NCBI RefSeq assembly: GCF_018861125.1
Contig: NZ_JAHKQN010000013.1
Span: 283,160-347,159 of the forward strand
Origin: Cellulophaga baltica
GTDB taxonomy: Bacteria; Bacteroidota; Bacteroidia; Flavobacteriales; Flavobacteriaceae
DNA length: 64,000 nucleotides
Direction of reading: 5' to 3'
This document shows, piece after piece, positions 15,545-22,885 of this stretch; position 1 is the stretch's first letter, and every line of letters starts with the position of its first letter. The notes beneath the pieces are model-generated. The model was given only the letters and a program-made list of their open reading frames with translations. It was not told the origin of the DNA and did no database searches. The translations under genes were made by a program, and so were the position numbers.

Positions 15545-15630
15545 ACAAATAAGAAGTTGGCATAATAATTACAACTAAAGCTGATTATCAGACAATTATA
15601 TTTACATGAAGAATTTCATAATTGTTTAAT

Positions 15631-15660
15631 AGTGTGTAAATGTGTGTAAATGTGTGTAAA
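15631..15660. promoter_or_regulatory. Three 10-bp direct repeats, candidate enhancer site
   Basis: Three consecutive decamers of the form (A/T)GTGTGTAAA. The 10-bp period places them on one face of the helix, about 87-117 bases upstream of the -24 element of copy D, the usual range for an NtrC-type activator. Related TGTGTAA motifs lie upstream of copies A, B and E. Confidence 0.45.
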
Positions 15661-15695
15661 CACTATTTAATTTGTAGTTTAAGTATACAAGTAAT

Positions 15696-16381
15696 TTAAA
15701 AAGATATATCAATTTTATCAATTGTTATACATTGAGAAAATCTATCAGTAATTAAAAGCCAATATAATTGATCATTTTTATAGCTTAAAGATAATTCATC
15801 AATTATATTGTCTTCTTTAAAATCAATTTTAATTTCTCTCTTAGACTCAGTAACCCCTTCATAATTTAGCTTCAATAGCTTATAAAGCTCAGCTTCTTTA
15901 GTCAGAATAAAAATATATTTTTCATTTGAAACAATACTTAGGACAGTTTCTGACAATTGAATAGGGTAATCGTTATAATAATTAGAAATATCCTGTAGCA
16001 ATAAATCTTCCAATTCAACATCAGAGAGCTTAATTATTCCATTCATTTGATCAAAAAAAGGACTACGGTTAGTAAACATAATACCCTTTTTTGACTTAAA
16101 ACTTCCCGCATAATCACTTGTCCATTTGAAAACTACATCATCCCCATAATAACCTCCTCTGCTTCCAATGAAAAAATTTTTGTATATTTATTTCTAGATT
16201 AATCTCCATTAGAATTCCTACTATTCTCAGTTTCAAAATCGTATATATCCTTTTGTTAGTTGTGATGTTTTTAATAAAATTTATCTGATTAACAGTACGG
16301 ACTTATAGCTAAATAAAGAAATATACTTCCTGCAAGAAGTACTATACATAATGTTATCTTTATTGGAGCCTGCTTATTCTT
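15696..16381 (-). pseudogene. Decayed gene of unknown family, with lost TM segment
   Basis: The longest piece begins at an ATG at 16079 (127 residues), but the same frame stays open upstream to 16187 and reads like protein (FFIGSRGGYYGDDVVFKWTS), with no start codon before a stop at 16190. In another frame, 16291-16381 encodes KNKQAPIKITLCIVLLAGS followed by IFLYLAISPYC, a typical transmembrane helix, also without a start. The simplest reading is one former gene for a membrane-anchored protein, broken by frameshift. It follows the effector cassette, so it may be a remnant of cargo or immunity. I do not recognise the family. Confidence 0.45.
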
Positions 16382-16399
16382 TTAATATCAAATCTAATA

Positions 16400-16483
16400 T
16401 TATTTTCCATTGGTTGCCTTTTTTTGTGAATTACAACTTTGAACCAGTACGTAAAATAAAAGCAAAAACAATTTTAAACGCAT
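16400..16483 (-). pseudogene. Truncated third FGE-like lipoprotein, signal peptide only
   Basis: Starting at the ATG at 16483, which overlaps the stop of the previous copy as TAATG, the frame reads MRLKLFLLLFYVLVQSCNSQ, then KKATNGK and a stop. That is the lipoprotein signal of the two upstream FGE-like genes, followed by loss of the whole domain. It shows that the locus once held at least three tandem copies. Confidence 0.75.
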
Positions 16484-17271
16484 TATTTTATAGGTCTTTT
16501 CTGGTTACAAACACACCGGAAGCCTCCGCCAAAGCCATCTTGTTCAGGCTCTCTAGAGCTACGTATATACACAGAATTACTTAATTTATGAAAACCACGA
16601 ATTACTTTTACAGTACCAGAAACTATGCTATCAAATCTAGGATTTACAACAGGTTCTTTTGAATATAACGTCAACCAATCATTGGTCCACTCAGGTCTAC
16701 CTCCAGACATATCATAAATTCCTAAAGGGTTCGGTGGGTAAGCCCCCACAATTGTATCATAAACAGGATAGTTTCTTTTCTCTGTAAAACTTCCTTCAAT
16801 TTTTCCACTATCCGTGGCATGCTCTACATTTAACCCACGGCTACGTGCTGCATACTCCCATTGGGCCTCCGTCGGTAAATCTATAGGCAAACTAAGTTGT
16901 TCCCCTAACCATTGACAATACGCTTTAGCTAAAAACCATGTGTTTTTTTTGGCCGCATAATTTGGACCATAATCTTGTAAATGGCCCCTGTATTGTGAAT
17001 TAATTATTTCTTTACCATTTAACATAAAATATAAATCAAACTCTTTCCACGTTGTTTCATATTTACTTATCGAATAACTATCTAAAGTTACTTGATGCTC
17101 CCTAGCAATTGAAACACCATTTTTACCCATTGTAAAAGTACCTCCTTCTACAAACACAAAATTAGTTTTTGCAGTTTCTAAAATTTGTTCCTGTTCTGGG
17201 GTTGCTTTTTTTTGTGAATTACAACTTTGAACTAGTATGTAAAATAAGAATAAAAGCAATTTTATATGCAT
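16483..17271 (-). CDS. FGE/SUMF1-like lipoprotein (copy 2)
   Basis: I start at the ATG at 17271, coupled to the previous stop as TAATG, giving 262 residues; an earlier in-frame start would add 11 residues and spoil the signal peptide. The signal MHIKLLLFLFYILVQSC carries a lipobox-like VQSC. The domain has the FGE-sulfatase pattern: FVEGGTFTMGK, DSYSISKYETTW, YCQWLGEQLSLPIDLPTEAQWEYAAR, PNPLGIYDMSGGRPEWTNDW. The C-terminal block (SSREPEQDGFGGGFRCVC) lacks the cysteine pair used by true formylglycine-generating enzymes. Near-identical to copy 1 at both ends, diverged in the middle. Confidence 0.88.
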   Translation of the reverse strand: MHIKLLLFLFYILVQSCNSQKKATPEQEQILETAKTNFVFVEGGTFTMGKNGVSIAREHQVTLDSYSISKYETTWKEFDLYFMLNGKEIINSQYRGHLQDYGPNYAAKKNTWFLAKAYCQWLGEQLSLPIDLPTEAQWEYAARSRGLNVEHATDSGKIEGSFTEKRNYPVYDTIVGAYPPNPLGIYDMSGGRPEWTNDWLTLYSKEPVVNPRFDSIVSGTVKVIRGFHKLSNSVYIRSSREPEQDGFGGGFRCVCNQKRPIK

Positions 17272-18065
17272 TACTTTATAGGTGTTTTTTGATTGCATAC
17301 ACAACGAAAGCCTCCGCCAAAGCCATCTTGTTCAGGCTCTCTAGAGCTACGTATATACACAGAATTACTTAATTTGTGAAAACCACGAATTACTTTTACA
17401 GTACCAGAAACTATGCTATCAAACCTAGGGTTTACAACAGGTTCTTTTGAATATAACGCCAACCAATCATTTGTCCACTCAGGTCTACCTCCAGACATAT
17501 CATATAACCCTAATGGATTTGGCGGATAAATTCCAACTTTATTGTCCACTCCATAATTATCATTTATACCTCCTTCAATTTTTCCGCTATTGGTTGCATG
17601 CTCTACATCTAACCCACGACTACGTGCTGCATATTCCCATTGGGCTTCTGTTGGTAAATCTATAGGTAAATTAAGTTGTTCCCCTAACCATTGACAATAC
17701 GCTTTAGCTAAAAACCATGTGTTTTTTTTTGCTGCATATTTAGGTCCGTAATCCTCTATATTTTTTCTATATTGTGGATTGATTATTTCTTTTTCATTTA
17801 ATAAAAAATACAAATCAAATTCCTCCCAAGTTGTTTCGTACTTACTTATAGAATAACTATCTAAAGTTACTTGATGCTCCCTAGCAATTGAAACACCATT
17901 TTTACCCATTGTAAACGTACCTCCTTCTACAAACACAAAATTAGTTTTTGCAGTTTCTAAAATTTGTTCCTGTTCTGGGGTTGCTTTTTTTTGTGAATTA
18001 CAACTTTGAACCAATAAAAAAAAAAGTAATAATAGTTTATGAAATTTTAAAATTCTTTTATCCAT
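17271..18065 (-). CDS. FGE/SUMF1-like lipoprotein (copy 1)
   Basis: 264 residues. The ATG at 18065 lies inside the end of the effector gene (19-base overlap), so translation is probably coupled. The signal KLLLLFFLLVQSC is followed by a 240-residue FGE-sulfatase domain with the WEYAAR and DMSGGRPEWT motifs. The two active-site cysteines of formylglycine-generating enzymes are absent, so sulfatase activation is unlikely. The position directly behind a putative T6SS effector, lipid anchoring and tandem duplication fit an immunity role. An accessory or chaperone role is also possible. Confidence 0.88.
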   Translation of the reverse strand: MDKRILKFHKLLLLFFLLVQSCNSQKKATPEQEQILETAKTNFVFVEGGTFTMGKNGVSIAREHQVTLDSYSISKYETTWEEFDLYFLLNEKEIINPQYRKNIEDYGPKYAAKKNTWFLAKAYCQWLGEQLNLPIDLPTEAQWEYAARSRGLDVEHATNSGKIEGGINDNYGVDNKVGIYPPNPLGLYDMSGGRPEWTNDWLALYSKEPVVNPRFDSIVSGTVKVIRGFHKLSNSVYIRSSREPEQDGFGGGFRCVCNQKTPIK

Positions 18066-21000
18066 GCTTTATCCAAATTTTTAATAGTTTTTATATGGTT
18101 TTCAAAACGTTTCCAATCATCAGTATCCGTTAATAATTCGTTTTGCAAAAACTGTTTACTTTCTTGTACAGCTATAAAGCGCCCAGAGGTTCCTTTGGTA
18201 GTCTCATCATGTACTTGGTATGTGCCATCTAAGGCTTTAACAGCCATATGCTCCATAGTTTCTTGCCATTCGCGCCCATGAGTAATAGATTCAATAATTA
18301 TCAACGCAGCTTCTTCAAAATCAGCATATAAATCACCAGAAACTAAATTAGCTATGACATCGATTTCTTTTTGCCTGTCTTTTCTAATAATTTTATTATA
18401 TTTATAAGCTGCCAATTGGTACAACATACGACCTTTTACTTTCGGTGGGACATAGGTTAGCATATCTGTATTTTCGATAACATTTGCTGCCATATACTCA
18501 GTTTCAGTTCTATTCTCTCCATACTCTTTTAATTCATCAACAAAATCATTAAAATCTTGTAAAATTGAAAAACCAAAAACAGCAGAGCTTCCCATTAAAG
18601 CTCCTGCAGCTTTAAAATAATCCTTTTGTTGCCAAAGTTTTAATATCCAACCTGTATACACTTCAAAAACATCAATTCCAGATTCAGACTCTGTAAAATT
18701 ATCGGAATATAATTTTTGTTCAAAAACTTTAAGAATATTAAAGTCATTTTCTTCTAGTTTATGATACACTAATACTACAAAATCATATAACTGTTCAATA
18801 CCAACACTAAAACTCATAGCACCACCACCACCTAAGCCCCAAGTAGCATTGGCTTTTATTTTTATTTGAAAAGTACTGGTATCGCGGTCAAAACCAATTT
18901 TAAATTCTCCCTCTAGCCCTGCACCCGCGGTACCTGTTACGGCACCACCTACACTAGCTAAAATACCCCAACCATTAGTTATTTTTTCAGGATTTGTCCA
19001 TTCTAGTGCTATACTTAAAGAAGCTTCCGCTTTAGCTCCTGCAAAAGCAGAAGCCTTACCACCAGCATCAGCACCAAAAAGGCTTACATCTGCTGATGGA
19101 TTATTTTTTCCTTTTTCGGTAGCTGCTAATAATTTACCCTCATAAGCTGTAGCTTTTTCTTCTGTAGGGTCTTTTTTACCCACTAATTGTGCTACTCCTT
19201 TATACGTATTAACCTCAAAACCACCCGATAAATTAATGGTAGCTCCAACAAAACCACTCACACTACCTTCTACATGAAAACGCCCCTGTCCTAATTTTAT
19301 AGTTGTTTCTTCAGGTATTCTTTTCTTTACACTTTCATATACATTTAAGCCTACAGTTCTATTAGCAACCACCCTACCTTCTTTTTGTACATTTAAGTTA
19401 TTTTCTCCATCGCTTAAAATAGGATTTACAAGAGTATCTATATAAAATATTTTAAAATCTTTTTCACTAATACCAGGAACTTCACTAAAAATAAAGTTTT
19501 TAGTATGTTTAAAATAAGTTTCTATAAGCTGTTTATCTGAAACTTTAGAATCCAAGTTTGCAAGTGTACCTGATATTACTCGGCCATCTAAAGGTTTACT
19601 ATTTGCATTTTGATCATCAAAAACTTTAGATTTAATTCCTGTAGAAATAATGTTTGAATGGGGATATTTATATTTTTTTACAGCTAGCTTTAATTCGCGT
19701 ATTAAAATATCTTTTAATTTATCATTATCATTCATTTGCATATGTAGGAAGCGCTTTTTATATATCTCAGGATAATTTTCCATCATATAGCCCGATAAAT
19801 AAATCATATCTCGTTCTTCGTCTCCCCAAATACCATCTTCAAAATACTCGTTCCACTGTGCCGTATTATTCGTAAAAAAAGCATGTGTAGCATTGGCCCT
19901 GCGATAGCCCATTCTTTTATTATAGTCATCATCTCCAGTAGTATCAGCTTGACCTACCACTTGTATAAAAACCTCTTTATCTTTCTCTGAATTTTTTAAA
20001 AATACAATACTTTGCAACTGTGTAGCAACATCAAGTGCTGCACTCGAATTCATAAAAGAAGAATTATGAGCAAAAGTAGCCGCCTCTGTATTTGAATTAG
20101 CGCTTGAATCTTTTAATTCAATATCAAAACACTCTGTTTCTATTTCAACACTAAATTCTAAATCTATCCCATTATTATCTGGCAAGTACAAATTTGCTTG
20201 AACACCCGCTTCTGCTAAAGAAAATTTAGCCTCCGCAGAAACACTTGCAGATGCTTTACCATCTGTAAAATTAAAATTAGTAACACCACCTGCATTAGCA
20301 GAATAGCGCATAAGTTGCGCACCTCCGCTAGCATCAAACATTAAATTTGGTAATCGATGTTCATACACCTCTTCTATTAATTCTTTTCTCTTTTCTAATT
20401 CTAAAGGTATTTTTATATATTTAATTTTGATAATTTCATTTACAAAATCCTCATCCGTTTTTGCCCAAATTTCTCTAATTAGTAATAATGTTTTATTCCA
20501 ATCATAATGATCAAAAACCTCTTTTTCGAGTAATGCTTTTATTTTATCTCTCTTTTGTTCCTTTTCTTGGTGGCTGAAATTAGCTGTTTCATTAAAAAAA
20601 GTTACAGCATTGTCAATTAGCTCGGCATTTTTATCGTTTAAAAAACCACGTATGATTGGATCAGTAATATAATTATTAATCTTATTTAATTTTAAAGTAC
20701 CATCAGTTTTACCAAAGTTCCATTCTTCATTAATCTCTGTTTTAACTTTTTTTAAAGCATCTTTTAATTTACTATTTTTATTTTCTTTCCCCTCTTGAGC
20801 ATCATTACCTTCTGCTTTTTGGACATTAACACTTTCTTCTTTTTGTTTTTTTAACTTTTCATCCGTTGTTCCATCATTACTATCGGTTTCCATTTCATCC
20901 AAAAGAAATTTCATGCTTTTTGCCAACGTAGGATCTTCAGCGTATAAATCTACTGGAAACTTAAAATTTTTAAACCTGGCTCTTTTATGCTTCTCATCAT

Positions 21001-21463
21001 TTACTTCAACTAAGTCATGAATTGATGCATAGTATGTTCGCTTACTAACAAGACCAACACCTTCAATTAAAGACTTATAACCTCCTTGTGGTACAGGATC
21101 TATATTTTCTTCATCTTCCTCTTCGCATATTAATCCTCTTAGCTTATCTTGAGCTACTTTAAGGCTATCTAAATCACTAGCATTAATTACTTCATTACCC
21201 TCAGCATCTTTTGCCTTAGGCAATTGTGCTTGTGCATTGGCTAATTCCTTTACAGCATCATCATATTTCTTTGTTTTTTCTTTAAAAGAATCTAATCTAT
21301 GTTTTTCTAAGGCCCAAACTTGTTGTATTGTATCTTCTGTATTAGGGTCTAAATCTTTATTAATACTTGGAAAAAAAATGAGTTCTGTAACACCTTCGCC
21401 TCCTCCTGGAGCTTTTGCAGTTGCCTTTTTATTAGTATCTTCTTGTAATATTACCGTTGCCAT
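18047..21463 (-). CDS. Putative type VI secretion effector, 1138 residues, OmpA-like central domain
   Basis: No signal peptide or long TM helix. Residues 1-370 are charged and helical. About 380-460 is beta-rich. About 465-620 resembles an OmpA-type peptidoglycan-binding domain (VVGQADTTGDDDYNKRMGYR, about 500-520). Residues 730-885 are rich in Gly, Ala and Ser (GGAVTGTAGAGLEGEFKIG, WGLGGGGAMSFSVG). The tail 885-1138 is helical with a weakly hydrophobic patch near 950. From memory, similar Gly/Ala-rich modules plus a helical tail occur in large VgrG-linked proteins of Proteobacteria. It follows tssD by 20 bases, which supports export through a T6SS. Confidence 0.7.
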   Translation of the reverse strand: MATVILQEDTNKKATAKAPGGGEGVTELIFFPSINKDLDPNTEDTIQQVWALEKHRLDSFKEKTKKYDDAVKELANAQAQLPKAKDAEGNEVINASDLDSLKVAQDKLRGLICEEEDEENIDPVPQGGYKSLIEGVGLVSKRTYYASIHDLVEVNDEKHKRARFKNFKFPVDLYAEDPTLAKSMKFLLDEMETDSNDGTTDEKLKKQKEESVNVQKAEGNDAQEGKENKNSKLKDALKKVKTEINEEWNFGKTDGTLKLNKINNYITDPIIRGFLNDKNAELIDNAVTFFNETANFSHQEKEQKRDKIKALLEKEVFDHYDWNKTLLLIREIWAKTDEDFVNEIIKIKYIKIPLELEKRKELIEEVYEHRLPNLMFDASGGAQLMRYSANAGGVTNFNFTDGKASASVSAEAKFSLAEAGVQANLYLPDNNGIDLEFSVEIETECFDIELKDSSANSNTEAATFAHNSSFMNSSAALDVATQLQSIVFLKNSEKDKEVFIQVVGQADTTGDDDYNKRMGYRRANATHAFFTNNTAQWNEYFEDGIWGDEERDMIYLSGYMMENYPEIYKKRFLHMQMNDNDKLKDILIRELKLAVKKYKYPHSNIISTGIKSKVFDDQNANSKPLDGRVISGTLANLDSKVSDKQLIETYFKHTKNFIFSEVPGISEKDFKIFYIDTLVNPILSDGENNLNVQKEGRVVANRTVGLNVYESVKKRIPEETTIKLGQGRFHVEGSVSGFVGATINLSGGFEVNTYKGVAQLVGKKDPTEEKATAYEGKLLAATEKGKNNPSADVSLFGADAGGKASAFAGAKAEASLSIALEWTNPEKITNGWGILASVGGAVTGTAGAGLEGEFKIGFDRDTSTFQIKIKANATWGLGGGGAMSFSVGIEQLYDFVVLVYHKLEENDFNILKVFEQKLYSDNFTESESGIDVFEVYTGWILKLWQQKDYFKAAGALMGSSAVFGFSILQDFNDFVDELKEYGENRTETEYMAANVIENTDMLTYVPPKVKGRMLYQLAAYKYNKIIRKDRQKEIDVIANLVSGDLYADFEEAALIIIESITHGREWQETMEHMAVKALDGTYQVHDETTKGTSGRFIAVQESKQFLQNELLTDTDDWKRFENHIKTIKNLDKAWIKEF

Positions 21464-21483
21464 TTGTTTCGTTTTACGCGGAG

Positions 21484-22167
21484 TTAATCTTCTTCTTCGA
21501 TAATTTCTAATTCTACCTTTTGAAGGTTTGACGTAATTAGTAAATCTTCTAAAATATCATTTTCTAGATGGATACCATTATACATAAAATCATATTCATC
21601 ATCAGACAAATCAATATCTACCATCTTACCTACACAATTTTCTGTTTTAATTTCAAGAATCAATTTGTCTTCATACAATTCTTCCACCTCATTCCCTTCA
21701 GAATCTGTATACCTGCATGATAATATTTGTGGTTCAGCAGGTTCCTCAACAACCGGAGCCTCCTCAAAAGGATTACTTGGGTTCCAGACTTTCTCAAAAA
21801 TTACATCGCGAACGCGTTGTATCCCAGGAGTAATAGTGAGTTCCATTTTCAAAGGATCTTGACCTGTTGCACTAAACTGTTCTTTTAAAGCTACGCAATA
21901 GCAGTTCGCAAATTCAAAGTCAAAAAGTTTAGTTAAACCATCACGCTTATAAAAACGAATATATCCATCATACACTTGATAATCATCAAGCATCCATAAA
22001 TGAAATAGAGAATCACTACCAGTAGATTCTACTACAAAGCTTATTTGTCCGCCTTCTACATTTGTTTTAGGTTTTCCTCTAGCATCAAGCAACTGGTGGT
22101 AGACATAATTACTATTAAGAACGTTACGTTCTTCACCATTAATAAATAATTTTGCTATAAAAGCCAT
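21484..22167 (-). CDS. tssD: TssD (Hcp-like tube protein) with C-terminal extension
   Basis: The N-terminal 130 residues match the Bacteroidota TssD family: MAFIAKLFINGEERNVLNSN, GGQISFVVESTGSDSLFHLW, IRFYKRDGLTKLFDFEFANC, YCVALKEQFSATG. In T6SS-iii this protein forms the inner tube. Ordinary TssD ends near residue 130; here about 95 acidic residues follow (PVVEEPAEPQILSCRYTDSE, then an Ig-like strand pattern ending LEIIEEED). Such an extension would carry or load cargo inside or at the tip of the tube. No other T6SS structural gene is in the window. First gene of the effector operon. Confidence 0.85.
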   Translation of the reverse strand: MAFIAKLFINGEERNVLNSNYVYHQLLDARGKPKTNVEGGQISFVVESTGSDSLFHLWMLDDYQVYDGYIRFYKRDGLTKLFDFEFANCYCVALKEQFSATGQDPLKMELTITPGIQRVRDVIFEKVWNPSNPFEEAPVVEEPAEPQILSCRYTDSEGNEVEELYEDKLILEIKTENCVGKMVDIDLSDDEYDFMYNGIHLENDILEDLLITSNLQKVELEIIEEED

Positions 22168-22329
22168 AATTTTATTCTTATCAATTTAACAACATGTAAT
22201 AGGTTTACTACACATAGCTAGCTAAAAATAAAACAATTAAATAAACCTTTTATTGTTTATTTACATTTTCCGTTGAAATACACTTTATTTTTTGAGTTTA
22301 TAATTGTCTTCAATTTTTTGCATAAAAAA

Positions 22330-22347
22330 AAGTTGCCGAAGCAACTT
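22330..22347 (-). terminator. Terminator of PepSY-like gene E
   Basis: On the minus strand AAGTTGC-TTCG-GCAACTT followed by seven Ts: a 7-bp stem closed by a stable UUCG tetraloop, 56 bases after the stop of copy E and ahead of the tssD operon. Confidence 0.88.
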
Positions 22348-22402
22348 TTTAACCAAACTAACCAAAATAATCTATTTAGAAATAGACCCAAAAAAAATTG
22401 TT

Positions 22403-22705
22403 TTACATATCAAACCAATTACCGTCCGCATCAACATAAAGTTCAACAACTTCATCTTCCACAAGAAGTTCTAGTTTAAAATTATAATCGTCATTCATGT
22501 ATGCATTTAATATTGATACATTTGAAAAAGATTGTTCAAAGCTGTTCATGACTGCATCAGGCAAATCATTAAGACCAATCTCATTATATTCTTCAGAAAA
22601 AATAGTATCCATTATTCCGTCATGGAAAATTGGTGCCTTGTCATGCGCAGAAATATTTCCTAAACTTCCTATCGCTAGTGCTGTTGCGTATACTAAACTC
22701 TTCAT
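22403..22705 (-). CDS. PepSY-like secreted protein (copy E), acidic
   Basis: This 100-residue protein starts MKSLVYATALAIGSLGNISA, a signal peptide, and has one PepSY-like module (LNDLPDAVMNSFEQSFSNVS, then DYNFKLELLVEDEVVELYVD and DGNWFDM). It is separated from copies A-D by the effector cassette. It keeps the same promoter type: TTGGCAC-N5-TTTCT, the best match to the sigma-54 consensus in the window, 33 bases before the ATG. TGTGTAA motifs follow upstream at 22831 and 22861. It has its own UUCG-type terminator. Function unknown. Confidence 0.83.
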   Translation of the reverse strand: MKSLVYATALAIGSLGNISAHDKAPIFHDGIMDTIFSEEYNEIGLNDLPDAVMNSFEQSFSNVSILNAYMNDDYNFKLELLVEDEVVELYVDADGNWFDM

Positions 22706-22738
22706 CTTCTTTCTATTTAAATTCTTATTAGTCTAATA

Positions 22739-22752
22739 GAAATAATAGTGCC
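22739..22752 (-). promoter_or_regulatory. Sigma-54-like (-24/-12) promoter of copy E
   Basis: Minus strand TTGGCACTATTATTTCTATTAG: -24 TGGCAC is a full match to the sigma-54 consensus; -12 reads TTTCT instead of TTGCW. GG (22752-22751), N10, TC (22740-22739). Confidence 0.65.
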
Positions 22753-22771
22753 AAAAACAAAACATCATAGA

Positions 22772-22806
22772 AAAACCCATGTAACACACTGTATTACATG
22801 GGTTTT
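22772..22806 (-). terminator. Terminator of the pnuC-DUF4301 operon
   Basis: 13-bp arms AAAACCCATGTAA and complement (22772-22784, 22794-22806) with a 9-base loop, about 80 bases past the DUF4301 stop. The tail is moderately T-rich. It also overlaps the upstream region of PepSY copy E. Confidence 0.65.
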
Positions 22807-22885
22807 AACTTTATTTGAAAATTTTACAATTGTGTAATTGTATGTATTCTACACAAAAAGTGTGTAATTAATACACACTTTAAAG

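Noticed and set aside
16483-18065. Active sulfatase-modifying enzyme (formylglycine-generating)
   Set aside because: The catalytic cysteine pair is missing and no sulfatase gene lies nearby.
17169-18133. Plus-strand reading frames over the FGE-like genes
   Set aside because: They are antisense shadows that repeat only because the underlying genes are duplicated; no start context or family match.
15600-22400. Mobile genetic element carrying the effector cassette
   Set aside because: No integrase, transposase, tRNA end, target-site repeats or clear compositional step was seen; gain by homologous exchange remains possible but is not shown.
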